Assembly: GCA_022496805.1 (NCBI GenBank)
Contig: CM040089.1
Coordinates: 44,562,372-44,626,371, forward strand
DNA: 64,000 bases
Direction: 5' to 3'
Origin: Pohlia nutans
Lineage: Eukaryota; Streptophyta; Bryopsida; Bryales; Mniaceae
Below are positions 36,426-47,500 of the stretch, piece by piece; positions within the stretch are counted from its first letter, which is position 1, and every line of letters begins with the position of its first letter. Made by a program: the position numbers and the translations under genes. A model generated the notes under the pieces. It had not been told where the DNA came from. It saw only the letters and a program-made list of their open reading frames with translations, and ran no database searches.

Positions 36426-37237
36426 CTCTTTAGTGCCCAGGTCACTGCTAAGTGGTCACTAGATCACCAGAAAATGAAATGCTGTAAAATCTATGAACCA
36501 TCTCAGTCCGGTGTTTGAAGTCTAGATGTGTAACTTTTGATTTTGCAGATGATGCAAAAAAGAAAATTTGGAATCTGACTTTCTTAAATATCCAAATACC
36601 TATGTACAAAACACTAAAATACTGCAAATACCTCAAAATACAACAAATACTTACAAATACAATACATGTACTATGCGATATTTCTTGTGTTTGGAAGTTT
36701 GTTATCTTGTATTTCTTTTTTGGATTGTGTTCTCATGTTCATGTTCCATTAGTGTATGTATTCCGATCTTGATCAATGTACCAACTCCTTTCTTATTTTA
36801 GCATATAAATTTTGTTCTAAACCGTATATCGATAAGTCACTCTCACTTATAAAATTCACAATAATTATATATGAGTCTATTCTTGACATGAAAGATTGCA
36901 ATGGAGAGGTGTTGGTACAAGTCATTGTTGATCTTTACTTTTGTTTTTGAAAATTTAATCCAAACTCTATTTAACCTTGAAGTCACACACCTCCAAAATC
37001 TCACTTTTGAGTGTGCATTATACGGTTCAAAGACATACTATGATCTTCCAATCCAATTTTCCAATCCAATTTTCCAATCTTACTAAGATTTAACCAACAC
37101 TTGTTTCATAAAGCTATGCTAACATTATACGGTTGAATACTATGAATAGTATTATTAATTTCCACATAGAAAGTTTTTAAAAAAATCACCCAAACAACTG
37201 TGGTTTCTCTAGAACCACCCTGGGCCAAAAGGGTTAA
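36422..37237 (-). mobile_element. TTAA element family B copy 2
   Basis: 816 bp, reverse-orientation homologue of 23767-24574. Ends TTAACTCTTTAGTGCCCAGG and ACCACCCTGGGCCAAAAGGG then TTAA. The GGTATTTGCAGTATTTT run and GAATACATACACTAATGG-type text are shared with copy 1. No intact gene. Confidence 0.85.
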
Positions 37238-37241
37238 TCCC

Positions 37242-37818
37242 TTAACCCCTAACTGCCTGAGCGTCCATTTTTTGGACGATGTACAGATTTCATCCATATT
37301 TTCTCATCCGTCATGCACTTTTTGTAGTGTGGAATTTTTACTGTAGATTCTATGGGAAGTTAGCTTCATGCATATGTGATCCGATTAGAAAGGGGATGAT
37401 TTGTGAAATTTTTATGCCTCATTTCATGTTGTAGTGATTCACCCAAAATTTTGAAGATTTCAGTGTAAAAGTGCTCTAAAAAAAGTCAACTCATAAAATT
37501 AAGCAACCAACAAATCTCTAAAAATCACTACAATTAGAGTATTACATTTCAACCAATCACAAAAAATTCATCTGTAGAATGTCAATATCTTATTTATAAT
37601 TGAATTACAAAATAATTTTTAATTTTAAGTTTCAAATTTTAAAAAAAATTATTGGTAATAGCAATCATATATCTAATTGTATGGATAGAATCTAAAATTC
37701 ATAATGTACAACTTTTTTTCATATATCAAGTTCAAAATATCCCTCTAAGTTGCATTTTATAATGCATCTTTGCAAAACTGCCGAATTTGGAGAAGGCTCT
37801 AGGCATTTTAGGGGTTAA
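37242..37818 (+). mobile_element. TTAA element G
   Basis: 577 bp. Ends TTAACCCCTAACTGCCTGAG (then CGTCCATTTTTTGGACG) and CTAGGCATTTTAGGGGTTAA. It starts 4 bp after B copy 2 and shares its right TTAA with element H copy 1. Non-coding. Confidence 0.75.
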
Positions 37819-38619
37819 AGTCCTCACATGTTTTGTGAAAGTCAAAGCCCTACAATATGCATACCTGAAATATCACATTGTAAGATTTCTATTTTTTCAT
37901 AGATAGTCATCAACATTATGGAGGCATGACAAAAATTTCAACATGATTGGAAAATATTTGAAATATTTATAAAATTTGACATGTTAACAAGATAGAAATT
38001 TAAAATAAATATATTTTTGACAAATTTAATATCAAAAATTATATTTAAGGCCGATTTAAGGTAGATAAAAGTTATGTTTACAAGTAATTAAAAAATGAAA
38101 GTGCAAAAATTAAAAGAGACGAATGATTTGAGCATCCTTAGAAAGCCTTCTGTATCTTGGACTCTCAAATTTCAGATTTATTGACTGTGGAAAATCTTCA
38201 AATCCTAGAGGGTGCACTCTTTCATGTGTGTGAGGAATTATATGAGTGCACAAGAGGGGGGGTTAATTTGTACACTACCATACTATGTATACATACAAGA
38301 AGCATATTTAGGGCTGAAAATAAGGTTGTATAGTTTACATTATACATATATACATGAACAAATATAAGAATATTCTAACTGTACAAAGGGTATTTTAAAG
38401 TGAGTCATGAACGCATGTGATTCCAAGGTTTAATAAAGAGTGCACCCCCCGAGCTTCAAATAAAGCCTATTCTCCAATCTCAATGGTCAAAAGATGTATC
38501 ATAACTCAACTTAAACATTTAATGAAAACATCAACTTCAACAAAGCCAAAACACTTGATTTTTTGGGCCTTTGACTAAAAACCATCCAAAAAATGGACGG
38601 TTGGTCATTTAGGGGTTAA
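37815..38619 (+). mobile_element. TTAA element family H copy 1
   Basis: 805 bp, homologous in the same orientation to 62540-63079 (CCTCACATGTTTTGTGAAAG, ACTTCAACAAAGCCAAAACA). It ends GGTCATTTAGGGGTTAA. The left end reads TTAAAGTCCTCAC, whereas copy 2 has TTAACCCTCAAAGGTCCTCAC, so about 8-10 bp of its left repeat is missing. It carries about 265 bp more internal sequence than copy 2. Confidence 0.75.
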
Positions 38620-39711
38620 CCCCTAATTGTCCAAGCGTTGGACAAGAATCATTGCTCCTATTCTCCTATGTTGCGATATTTTGTAATTTTTTCTTTTACA
38701 TTAATTTTCCAGGTAGTTAGCTTCATGTAAGTGAAGTCAAACTAAGAAAAAATACCAAAATTGAATCTACTATATCCTTCCATTAATCCCGTGTAAGCTT
38801 CTATTTTGACCAAAAAAAAAAAATCCAAAATTTTGAGTTGTTATATGCTCACTAAATCCAATCTTTGATATTGATATACAAATGAAAGTTGTAGATGATG
38901 ACTTTTTCATGACATCCATATGGTTGAATGAAGTAATAGTGTCAAAATATGTTTAAATTTGATTTTAAAGAGATTTTTATTTTAGTTACCATAGGTTGGT
39001 ACTCTGAGAGCCAAAATTAGTCCAAGTATTTTTTACAAATCCTCGGACTAATTTTTGTATGAACAATCCAAATGAGTCTGAGAATATAATTATAAAATAT
39101 AACTATTTTGTGAAGGTTATAGTATTTTATTTTTTAATAGCTAAAAATAAAAACATCATAATATTTATATTTATATTTGACATGATAAATTCATAGTAAT
39201 TTGGACAACAACCCACCATGTCCGAAAATAGGGGCAAGATTTTGTTTTGGTTTTTTTACCCTTGGTACGAGCAAGGGGTCAATCCACCCAATCCAGATAA
39301 AAGATGTAGCACCTCAATGCCCAATAACTAATAAAAGTTGGAAAAAAGTGTTGGACAAAAAGAGAGGATTTCCTATATTTGGGCATTTTCAAATTTAATT
39401 TCAAAATTGGGCATGTTATAGTGTAAATGTTAAATATAACGAATAACCTGAATAATGCCCGTCCTCTTTCAGTCCCTAATTTGTCTTATTTGTCTAGTTT
39501 GTCTAATTTGTCTACAATAACTCCAAATTGTGTGGTTTTGAGACAGTTTAGGAAGTAGGAAATTTTTATAAATTTCCATGATTTGGATATTTTCCAGATT
39601 TAGTTATTGTTTATATGGACAAGTATGTGTTGGAATTTCCTAAAAATTTGGGCATGAGTTTTAGCAATTAATTTTTGCCCAAGGTGCTACCCGTGGTGCT
39701 ACCAATCTACA

Positions 39712-40066
39712 ATATGAAAAATACAAAATACTCATTATATCTTATGAATTTTGGAATGATTGGCCAAAAGCGCCCATAATGTACAACATTGAATCATCTT
39801 TTGCATATTGCGCAATATTTAAACCTATAAATTTATCTTTTGATTGCTCGCAAAGAGATCTCAAGACACCTCTATCGAACCGTAATAAAACTTATGTGAA
39901 TAACTACACCACTATTGAAGCATAATGATTTCAACCAATCAAAATAAATTACAAGATGAGAGTATAAAAATTGTAATTTTAGAGAATTTTCAAAGGTTTT
40001 TCATGTAAATTAATTTGAAAAACATTTAGACATTTAATAATAAAGATGTTTTACATATGCTCTTTA
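39712..40066. repeat. Dispersed repeat family L, copy 2
   Basis: Homologous, same orientation, to 12331-12712 with scattered substitutions and small indels. It ends immediately before the J deletion derivative. No coding capacity. Confidence 0.7.
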
Positions 40067-40069
40067 AAC

Positions 40070-40414
40070 AAGGGTTTCGTTAAAAGTGCAATTCAATATG
40101 TAAAAGTGCACATGAACAATTTTTTGGAAATTTATAAATTTCATTGAAAATATGATCATTTTATAATTATCCTAGTAAGAAAAATATCATCATGAGGGGT
40201 GTGGCATGTGCCTCACCCCTTAAAATAGGCAAAATATTGTTATAAGGGGTGTGGCATGTGCCTCATCCCTTAAGATTTATCAAAATATATCTGAAAAGAC
40301 TCTAGCCAAAGTACAATATTATTGCTTATACATACCAAAATTTGTGATTAAAATATTCAAAAATAATCCCAAAAAATAGTGCACATTTCAATAGGCACTT
40401 TTAACGAAATCCTT
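40070..40414. mobile_element. 345-bp deletion derivative of the J element
   Basis: Its left about 120 bp match 14668-14785, with 20-bp end AAGGGTTTCGTTAAAAGTGC. Its right about 135 bp match 21045-21166, with inverted end AAGGATTTCGTTAAAAGTGC. Between them remain two units of satellite array 1 (40195-40280). The flanking 10-mers agree poorly, so the target duplication has decayed or was lost. Confidence 0.85.
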
Positions 40415-40501
40415 GTTTTTAGAGTTGAAGCTCAATAAAGTTAAAGAAGCCTTATTTTAAAATACAATTAAGTATTACCCAAAACCTAAAGGCATTTAGG
40501 G

Positions 40502-40730
40502 TTAACCAAGAAGTCCAAATTGGGCCTCATGTTTTTTTTAGCACTTTTGAGTAGGTCCTATGTGGACTTCTTTTTATTCAAATTTATTTGTTGTTTGACC
40601 AACACATGCAATGTTCTTCACTAATTCCGGTGATAATAAAATTTGGTCTCATCTGAATTGTATTTTTTATAATACAATTAATTGAATTTGTCATTTGAAA
40701 ACCATAAATCCTTGGTCCTTTAGGAGTTAA
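40502..40730 (-). mobile_element. TTAA MITE family A copy 6
   Basis: Begins TTAACCAAGAAGTCCAAATT and ends CCTTGGTCCTTTAGGAGTTAA-type sequence; 229 bp. The interior (GACCAACACATGCAATGTTC, TGATAATAAAATTTGGTCTC) is the reverse complement of copies 1-3. Confidence 0.8.
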
Positions 40731-42275
40731 GAATTTGGTCATTCAACGTTTCAATCCATATCTAAACCCACATGATAGTGAGAGTAACACTAATCATTTA
40801 TGTAGCATCTTTTGTGCACCTTTCAGAGTTCCTCAATGGTGTTCAAGTTGGGAGAGTTTGTTGATCACACCTTAGTAGTGGATTTCACACCTGTGTTCAA
40901 CTAAGTTCGTTGCACTTGTTGATTTGAGAGGTGTGAAATTTGATAATTTGGTGGCTTCTACTCCGATCTTTTGAAATCCTACTCTTATACACTGGAGCAC
41001 CATCTTCAACACGTGTCTCGAGATGGGTAGAGAAAAATTAAACACTTTAGTGGATATTAGATCAATGATTCCTTTTTGAACCTAGAGAATTTGACCCCTC
41101 ATCAATAACTATTGAAAGTTAGTATTCACCTCTCATGACAAGAAATTAGTTGAAGATTGAGAAGATGTGCCTCTACTTTTTCTTTCCAGGCTATATTTTC
41201 AACATTTATGAGAGTAATTTACAATATAATTTACAATATTTCATTCACCAAGTCACCAATACGTTCTAAGACCTTGTTACAAACCTCCCAAGTGAATAAT
41301 AAGAGTTCAACCATTCAACCATAGATGAGAGACTCCTACCAAAAGAATCTTTCATCTCCCTCGAGTTCAATCCTATAGCAAAGATGACATCAATTTAGTC
41401 TAAGACTTTACTACTACCTTTGGAGTTCTATCTTTGGTTCCATCTAGAGTCCATCCTTAAAGTACTAGTACTCGTCAATCTAAGTCTTAGTACTCATTTT
41501 TTTGAGATTGCTATCTATTTTTATTTCAAAGATCACCGGCTTGGAGCTTTCTATCTCAAGTGCACTCGTCCTAATCTTGGAATTGTGTCACTCCCGTGCA
41601 TTTATCATGTAGATAGAGATGTCTAACTTCACTGTACAATTCCTTACTTTAGAATTCTTCAAAGCATCATTCCAATTGAAGCTCTCCAACCTCCAAGCAC
41701 AACTCATTCATTTTGAGTTGTCTATCTTGACTCCATCTCTACTTATACACTAACCATCCTCACATATAGTTAGAGCATTCATCCTCTTGGGATTCATTCT
41801 TCCAATGTGCCATCATACCTACCCCTCATGGTATCAACTATATTCCTCAAGATATTAACTCTACCCTTTAGAGTATCAACTATATTCCTCAGGATATCCA
41901 CTATATCAACTATATTCCACAAGGTATTAAATGTACCCCACATGGTACATGACACTTCTAATGAGTACAAGCTTGCTAGAATTTTCTTAGTTATCAAAAA
42001 TCATACCCAAATCTCTTTCGTACACAATCTCTACGAAGCCAACGGCAAATCATGACACATGGGATTAGTAGGCCTCTGGTTAGCTCCTCAAATTGTGACA
42101 AAAGTGCATTTGACTTGAAAGTTCGAGCAGGGCAATTTGATTTGAAACATTTGTCGTTCTTTTAGAAAACAATAATTTGATGATAATTCTTATTGACTTT
42201 TAGTTGTAAACATAGGTTAATCTGTAAGTGCTTAAATAACCAAAAGCTGAAAAGCAGGTGCTTCCATATATTGTA
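40731..42275. other. Intergenic, no gene seen
   Basis: C-rich/AT-rich, non-coding. A short imperfect tandem repeat of ATCAACTATATTCCTCA(A/G)G-type units occupies about 41825-41950. Frames here are short and lack motifs. Confidence 0.4.
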
Positions 42276-42445
42276 CATGGCTGCCAGGGTCGGCAAGTCA
42301 TGCCGAATATTTAATTGTTATGGCCAAATGATACGGATATTTTCTAAGATTCTTTTTTCACCCTTGAAAATAGATTTAAAAAAAAAAAAAAACTAAAGAT
42401 TTCGGCTTTTTTTTTAAATTAAATTTTGCCAACCCTGATAGTAGG
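42276..42445. mobile_element. TA-flanked MITE, family K copy 2
   Basis: Starts CATGGCTGCCAGGGTCGGCA and ends TTTTGCCAACCCTGATAGTA then GG, with TA on each side. 170 bp; contains GAATATTTAATTGT as in copies 1 and 3. Confidence 0.7.
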
Positions 42446-43374
42446 TACAGTATGTAGGGATTCAAATAAATCATTTTTTAATTTCAAAAAAAGTAGAAAA
42501 TTAATATTAAGCTTGTTAATCTTGTTCGTTTTGTATAGTGAGGTTGAGATGTCAGGGCAAATCGCAAAACCACTTGATAGATGACGTGTTGTTGAAAAGC
42601 TCTTGGTGAAGAGGGGTTTATAAACATGGTTTTGCATGACTTGAATATAAAATCTGAGAGTTATTGACTTTTATAATGTTTTCATTAAAAAGGAAAGGTG
42701 TGCAAACTTGATTTTGTATGATTTGGACCTATTGATTGCTTGAGAGATATTGAATTTCAAGATATTTTTTTATTAGATTTTTAATAAAAATTTAAAAAAT
42801 GAACCTAGTACATGAATGGCATATTCAAGCTCCATTTACTTTTAGGTTGATTTCAATCTTAGGTTAAAAATTGTAGTTGCAGTATCGTAAGAGAGAGTCA
42901 ACATGCACAATTGTTCATGCGTTATAAAAAACTGACCATGAAAGAGTTGCAGAAGACAACTAATGGTTTTTATTTACGTACTCAAGTTGGAACTATCCTT
43001 TATACCAAGATAGGCAATCTTTCAATGTTATAGAAGCTTCTAATATTAAACCTCCAATACAAGATTATCACTAGTAGTTGGGAGATTTATCACTTCACAA
43101 TAGGCCACTACTGCGGTATCATAAGCATTGTTAGTTTTGAATTGAGTGAACCTAAGACCTAGAGAAGAGTTGGCCGTCGATCTAGAAAGGACGTAGTTGG
43201 TGCCGTCATTGAGTACTTGGATATTTGTGGAAGTTTCGCCCCTGTCATGTGTCTTATGGGAGCTAAGTGACTCTTTGTGGAAGCTAAGTGTGAGAGTCAT
43301 AAGGGGATGTGATGGGACAAGTTGGGAGCTAATATTGTAGGTGCACTACATGCCAATTTTCAATAAATACTGTA

Positions 43375-43683
43375 CGTGGAAGGCAGGGTCGGCACTTTCA
43401 TGTCGAATAATTAATAAAAGTTGAAATAGTGGAGGTCGGCACTTTCAAAAGTAATTATCAAGAAATTGGCTATGAATAGCTAACATTAAAAAAAATCCGG
43501 CGGCTAAAACGTTTTAGTTTATTTTTTGTCTACGATTTTCGTTGAGTGTTATGTTTTTATTCTATTTTTTTTTGGCTTTTTGTTGACTTTATTTTTGTTG
43601 ATTTCGACAAAATACTTAATAAATTTATTTATTTATTCGGCATTTTTTTGGGGAATTATTTTCTGCCGACCCTGCCTTCCACG
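43375..43683. mobile_element. TA-flanked MITE, family K copy 3
   Basis: The best-preserved copy: CGTGGAAGGCAGGGTCGGCA and the exact inverse TGCCGACCCTGCCTTCCACG, flanked by TA. 309 bp, non-coding, with a second internal GGTCGGCACTTTC. Confidence 0.85.
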
Positions 43684-45140
43684 TACAATAGTGTTCTTTG
43701 TATTTAAGAAATGAAATGCCATTCTTAGAATACATATGAATAAGCTTTACTAGGACAAAAGGAATGGCAAGGAGGCACAACATTCTCCCTCTTTTGATGA
43801 CCTCGTGTGAAGTCGCTTTTCAAGTAGAACTCAAATTGATTGTTTATAGTTTGAATTCCTATTTTTCTTTTTCTTTTTCTTTTTCTTCCTTTTACAATAT
43901 TCAAAAGATAAATATATTTAGAATAAATGTCTTTTTACTTTAATTTTTTAACGCTAAGATTTTTAAAAAAATTCACAAATAAATGCCCTAAATTAAAAAT
44001 TGGCTATTATTTGGAGCTTTAAATTATTTTTTAAAATATATAAGTAAAGAGTCATTGAGATTCAAAATATGAAACATTGACTTAATCATAAAACATGAAA
44101 AAATTAGAAAAAGAATTTACATTATAATTATGTTCAACAACAATAGATATGTAGTTTTTGCATCACTTTCATTGTTATGTAAACAATCTCAAATAAATAA
44201 ACTCTCAGTGTACTCTAATTTTAAAAAGCAGAATTGAAGTTAATGCTTTATCGCTCTCAACAATATATAGAACATACATAAGGGAAAAAAAATTGAAAGA
44301 AAAAATACCCTACATTAAATTTATTAATCATAAGCTTTTAGACAAAGTTACTGTAATTGCTTCCAAAGTAATTATTGAGTACTTTTATCCTTTGAATGAT
44401 AAAGAAAACGTAGATACAAATAAAAAATAAAAATATGTGAAGTAGACTACACTATTTATCCCATTTTGTGAGGGAGGGTTTTCAAGGTGTGTGGGAAATT
44501 AGTGAAGGTGATACTACATATCATTATGATGTAAAATTAGTGTGATATGGAGATTTCAGCCACTCAGTAAAAATTTCAACCCTCACTAATTTTAACCCTC
44601 ACTAATTTTGAGATTTTACAAAATAATGCGTGCTTCGGGAATTAGTACCACACGCACTAAATGGGATAATCAGTGTAAAGTCCATGCTTAGAGCATTTAG
44701 CATTGAAAGGTTTGATTACCACCAGTAGTACAACAAGAAGTGAAGTCCACACCATGAGTGAAAATGTATCATTACCAGTACGGGGGTCTTATCACAATAA
44801 TAATTATCCCGGCCCATGATATTTCAAGTTTTCAACTCTTGGCGTGCTGGCAATGTAGTTCGCTAACCAACTCCAGACCGCCACGTGGCAAGGATGTACT
44901 AATTCCCCACCCAGAGTAATGACTAAACCGTAATTGCTGCGGTGAGAATAGTGCGACCTGTCAGAATTAGACTGGCCTGGTAACACGCGGTAAACAATAA
45001 TTGGATCCGAGGGGTAAAAAACGGGGGTGGAAATAACCCAGGGTTAATTACTTTCGTCTGGCATGGGTCGCATGCATCACCAACGCTTGACACTTGCTGC
45101 CCCGTCATTGGCTGCACCCCTGACCCACACTATTAGGTTG
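43684..45140. other. Intergenic to upstream of gene 3
   Basis: AT-rich, non-coding to about 44800. After that GC rises towards the 5' UTR of the gene at 46084. GTGCGTGTGG/CACACGCACT-like pieces near 44630-44660 are unexplained. No gene. Confidence 0.4.
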
Positions 45141-46083
45141 TTTTTAGTGTGGGCTCATGCCACCTGGCCCGTCTCTCTCACTTCACTTCCCCCCGCCTTG
45201 CTTTCCCTTCCCTTCCAGCTCTCTCTTGCTGCATTTTTTGGTCGCCGAATTCAAGCTTCCAGCGCAGGTATGCTTTCGGATTTCCTTTTCAATTCTGGGT
45301 TTTCAATTTGTTTCCTGTTTGGCTTCTGCTGATGCGCCTTGGTTTCGTAGTTCTTAAGGCATTGCTTTTTTTGTTTCGGACTTTCCAATGCGTACTCCCT
45401 TGATTGTTTGGTATTTTTTTTCCCTTGAGCTTTGGAATGATCGTTCGTGCAATGGTTTTGGATTTCGTAATCTTTTTTCTTATTTTTTAATGTTCGGGTT
45501 GTTGGCTATGGAGTTTTGTAGTCAGTCGGTTTCGATTGATTACATTCTTTTAGCGCAATTTGATAAGGGTTTCGTTTTTCTTTTTGTTGTGTGGAAATTT
45601 GTTAATGCTGATTGTTTATGTTCATTTTTGGATTGCAGGGATCCGGGTTTTCCATTTCAATGGTGTTGACCAGCAGGGGACATGTAAGCGCCTTCACTAA
45701 TATCTCCAATCTTTCTTAAAGAACTGATCTGCTTTAAGGACATAGGTGTGTTACTGAATTGGACCTTCTTTCAGGGTTTCTAGTGCGTCAATGCTGGGCC
45801 CTTATTTCTAGATTTTGCGATTTATTTATTTATTTAATTAATTAAATTTTGTTTTGTTTTTCCTTTTGAATCCGCATCTAGATTAGAAAGGACTAGCCGC
45901 GCATTGCCAATCTGTTGCCTTAGGTTAGATGATAGAGTAGTGAAACCGCATCGAAAAGTATGATGATTATGATCGTAAGCACAAATTCATGGGTTTATGG
46001 TGTGGTGTTATAGGTTCATTCATCTGGAGAATTTAAGTGTGCGGGTGAACAACTGCTTTTGGAACAGACTTTGCTGAATCGCC
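45141..46083 (+). promoter_or_regulatory. 5' UTR exons and introns of gene 3
   Basis: A CT-rich leader (45170-45267, CTTCCCCCCGCCTTGCTTTC) ends in CGCAG|GTATGC. A second non-coding exon (45639-45683) follows TGGATTGCAG and ends before GTAAGC. A third (46014-46090) follows GTTATAG and carries the main ATG at 46084. Junctions follow GT-AG and the leader type is common in plants. The transcription start is not determined. A spliced 42-codon upstream frame overlaps the main start. Confidence 0.6.
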
Positions 46084-47500
46084 ATGGCAGGTACACTGTC
46101 TTCAGAAAATCCTGGTCTCTTCTGTATGTAGCATGTGCAGGTGGCAATTAACCCCCGAAAGACTAAGGATGCATGGTTATAATTGATTCATTACATAGTG
46201 AAATATCAATAATTCAGATAGGGACACATTATATATCGCTAGAAATCAGTGAAGAACATTCATTGCATGTGCGTGGTCAATCCTTTTTATTTTTTTATTT
46301 TTTACAGAGTGAACAAAAGAAAGTCCCCATATTTGGGCCCCTCGGTCCTTTAGGGGTTAAGCATATGAAAGATTAAAAGAACACCTTGTTGATTGTGCAG
46401 ATTCTGCCAAGCCAGATGCAGCAAATGACAGTGCTATTCAACTCTTTTCTGTTCAAGCCCCAGCGAATGCAGTGGTGCAATCTCCTGTGCTTGCGGCATT
46501 GGATGTGAATACACCTCTGGATGGAAGCAGTAACCGCAAGCGAGCTGTGCAACACGTTTCAACCCGCGCCACGCGAAAAGCTGTGGTGAATTGGATGATA
46601 GAGGATGAGGCCATGAATGGGAAGAAGCTGCTGATTTCACGAGCAGTGAAAGCCTTTCCCGAGCATTTCTTTGGAGCTGACAAGTCCAACTTGCAGAAAG
46701 CTTCCTGTTGGTGGAAGAGGCGTGATGAAATTCTTGAAGATGACGATGAGGAGCATGACCCTGAAGTGACTTGCAGAGTACGAGTGAGCAGCCGAGGCAG
46801 CTTGAAAGCGCGAGCAGGGCGTGGACGGAAGCGTGCAGCTCGCATCATCCGTGCTCCTGTGCTTGGCGTTTTAGATGCGAAACGGGCACGGCGTGGCCGC
46901 GTCACGAATCATGGCAGCAAGAATGGCAAGCGTGCTTTGCAACATGTTTCAACCATGGCGACGAGGAAGGCCGTGGTGAGCTGGATGATCGAGGATGAGG
47001 CCGTTCATGGTGAAAAGTGTCTCATATCACGAACTGTGAAAGCGTTTCCAGAGCATTTCTGTGGGAATGACAAGGCCAATCTTGCGAAAGTTTCGCGATG
47101 GTGGAAAGCTCGTGATGAGATTCTGCAAGATGACGATGAGGAAGATGATCCTGAAGTGGAGCACAGCTTGGTGTTGGTTGGGAGCCGTCCTCAGGCTCGC
47201 TTGAAAGCAAGGGCAGGCCGGGGACGTAAGCGGGCTGCTTGGGTGAACTGGCTACACACCCAACTTTTGGAGGAGACTGACCGACTTCGGAAGACGGGAG
47301 TGAAGGTGTTGCCCAAGCTGCTGCAAGAAATTGCCATCCACATCCTGCGCATGTCAAATTCAGATTTCACTGAAAAGACACTCGATCCCAAAGATGGTGT
47401 TCCCATTATTCAGAAAATCACTCCTCAGTGGATTCAAGGGTTTATGAACCGGACGAAGGCTACCAGGACTCCTGGCGTGAAAATGATCATTGACTCGTAG
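46084..47500 (+). CDS. Basic nuclear-type protein with two 130-residue repeats and a CENP-B-like C-terminal part
   Basis: Model: join(46084..46090, 46401..47500), 368 residues, start in strong context GCCATGGCA, intron GT-AG. Residues 48-126 and 178-256 are a duplicated module (60 of 77 core residues identical): TRKAVVNWMIEDEA, SRAVKAFPEHF, SNLQKASCWWKRRDEILEDDDEE. Each copy ends in an AT-hook-like basic run, KARAGRGRKRAA. The WW-K-RDEIL helix and aromatic spacing suggest a helix-turn-helix DNA-binding fold. The C-terminal part (about 286-356: EETDRLRKTGVKVLP, IAIHILRMSNSDF, KITPQWIQGFMNRT) resembles CENP-B/Tc5-type DNA-binding domains of domesticated or active transposases. It has no DDE catalytic domain. 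DNA binding is inferred, not shown. I do not recognise a named family. A family A MITE fills two thirds of the coding intron. Confidence 0.8.
46148..46360 (+). mobile_element. TTAA MITE family A copy 2, in the intron of gene 3
   Basis: Intact 213-bp copy bounded by TTAACCCCCGAAAGACTAAG and CTCGGTCCTTTAGGGGTTAA. The interior matches copies 1 and 3, including ATCAGTGAAGAACATT. Without it the intron would be only about 100 bp. Confidence 0.85.

Larger units (their letters stand above)
38616..40505 (+). mobile_element. Possible large TTAA element I with nested repeats
   Basis: Left end TTAACCCCTAATTGTCCAAG (shared TTAA with H). The nearest compatible right end is AAAGGCATTTAGGGTTAA at 40488-40505, which is also the start of A copy 6. 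It contains the L-family segment 39712-40066 and the J deletion derivative 40070-40414. The pairing of these two ends is inferred; internal coding sequence was not found. Confidence 0.45.

Noticed and set aside
43040..43810. LTR retrotransposon suggested by GGGAGCTAATATTG and CTCCCTCTTTTGATGACC text
   Set aside because: No paired long direct repeats, primer-binding site or pol motifs could be found.
45149..45669. Plus-strand frames before gene 3
   Set aside because: They cross a CT-rich leader and an intron with good GT-AG sites; no protein motif.
46453..47406. Minus-strand frames opposite gene 3
   Set aside because: Shadows of a repeat-containing exon; the repeat makes both strands open.
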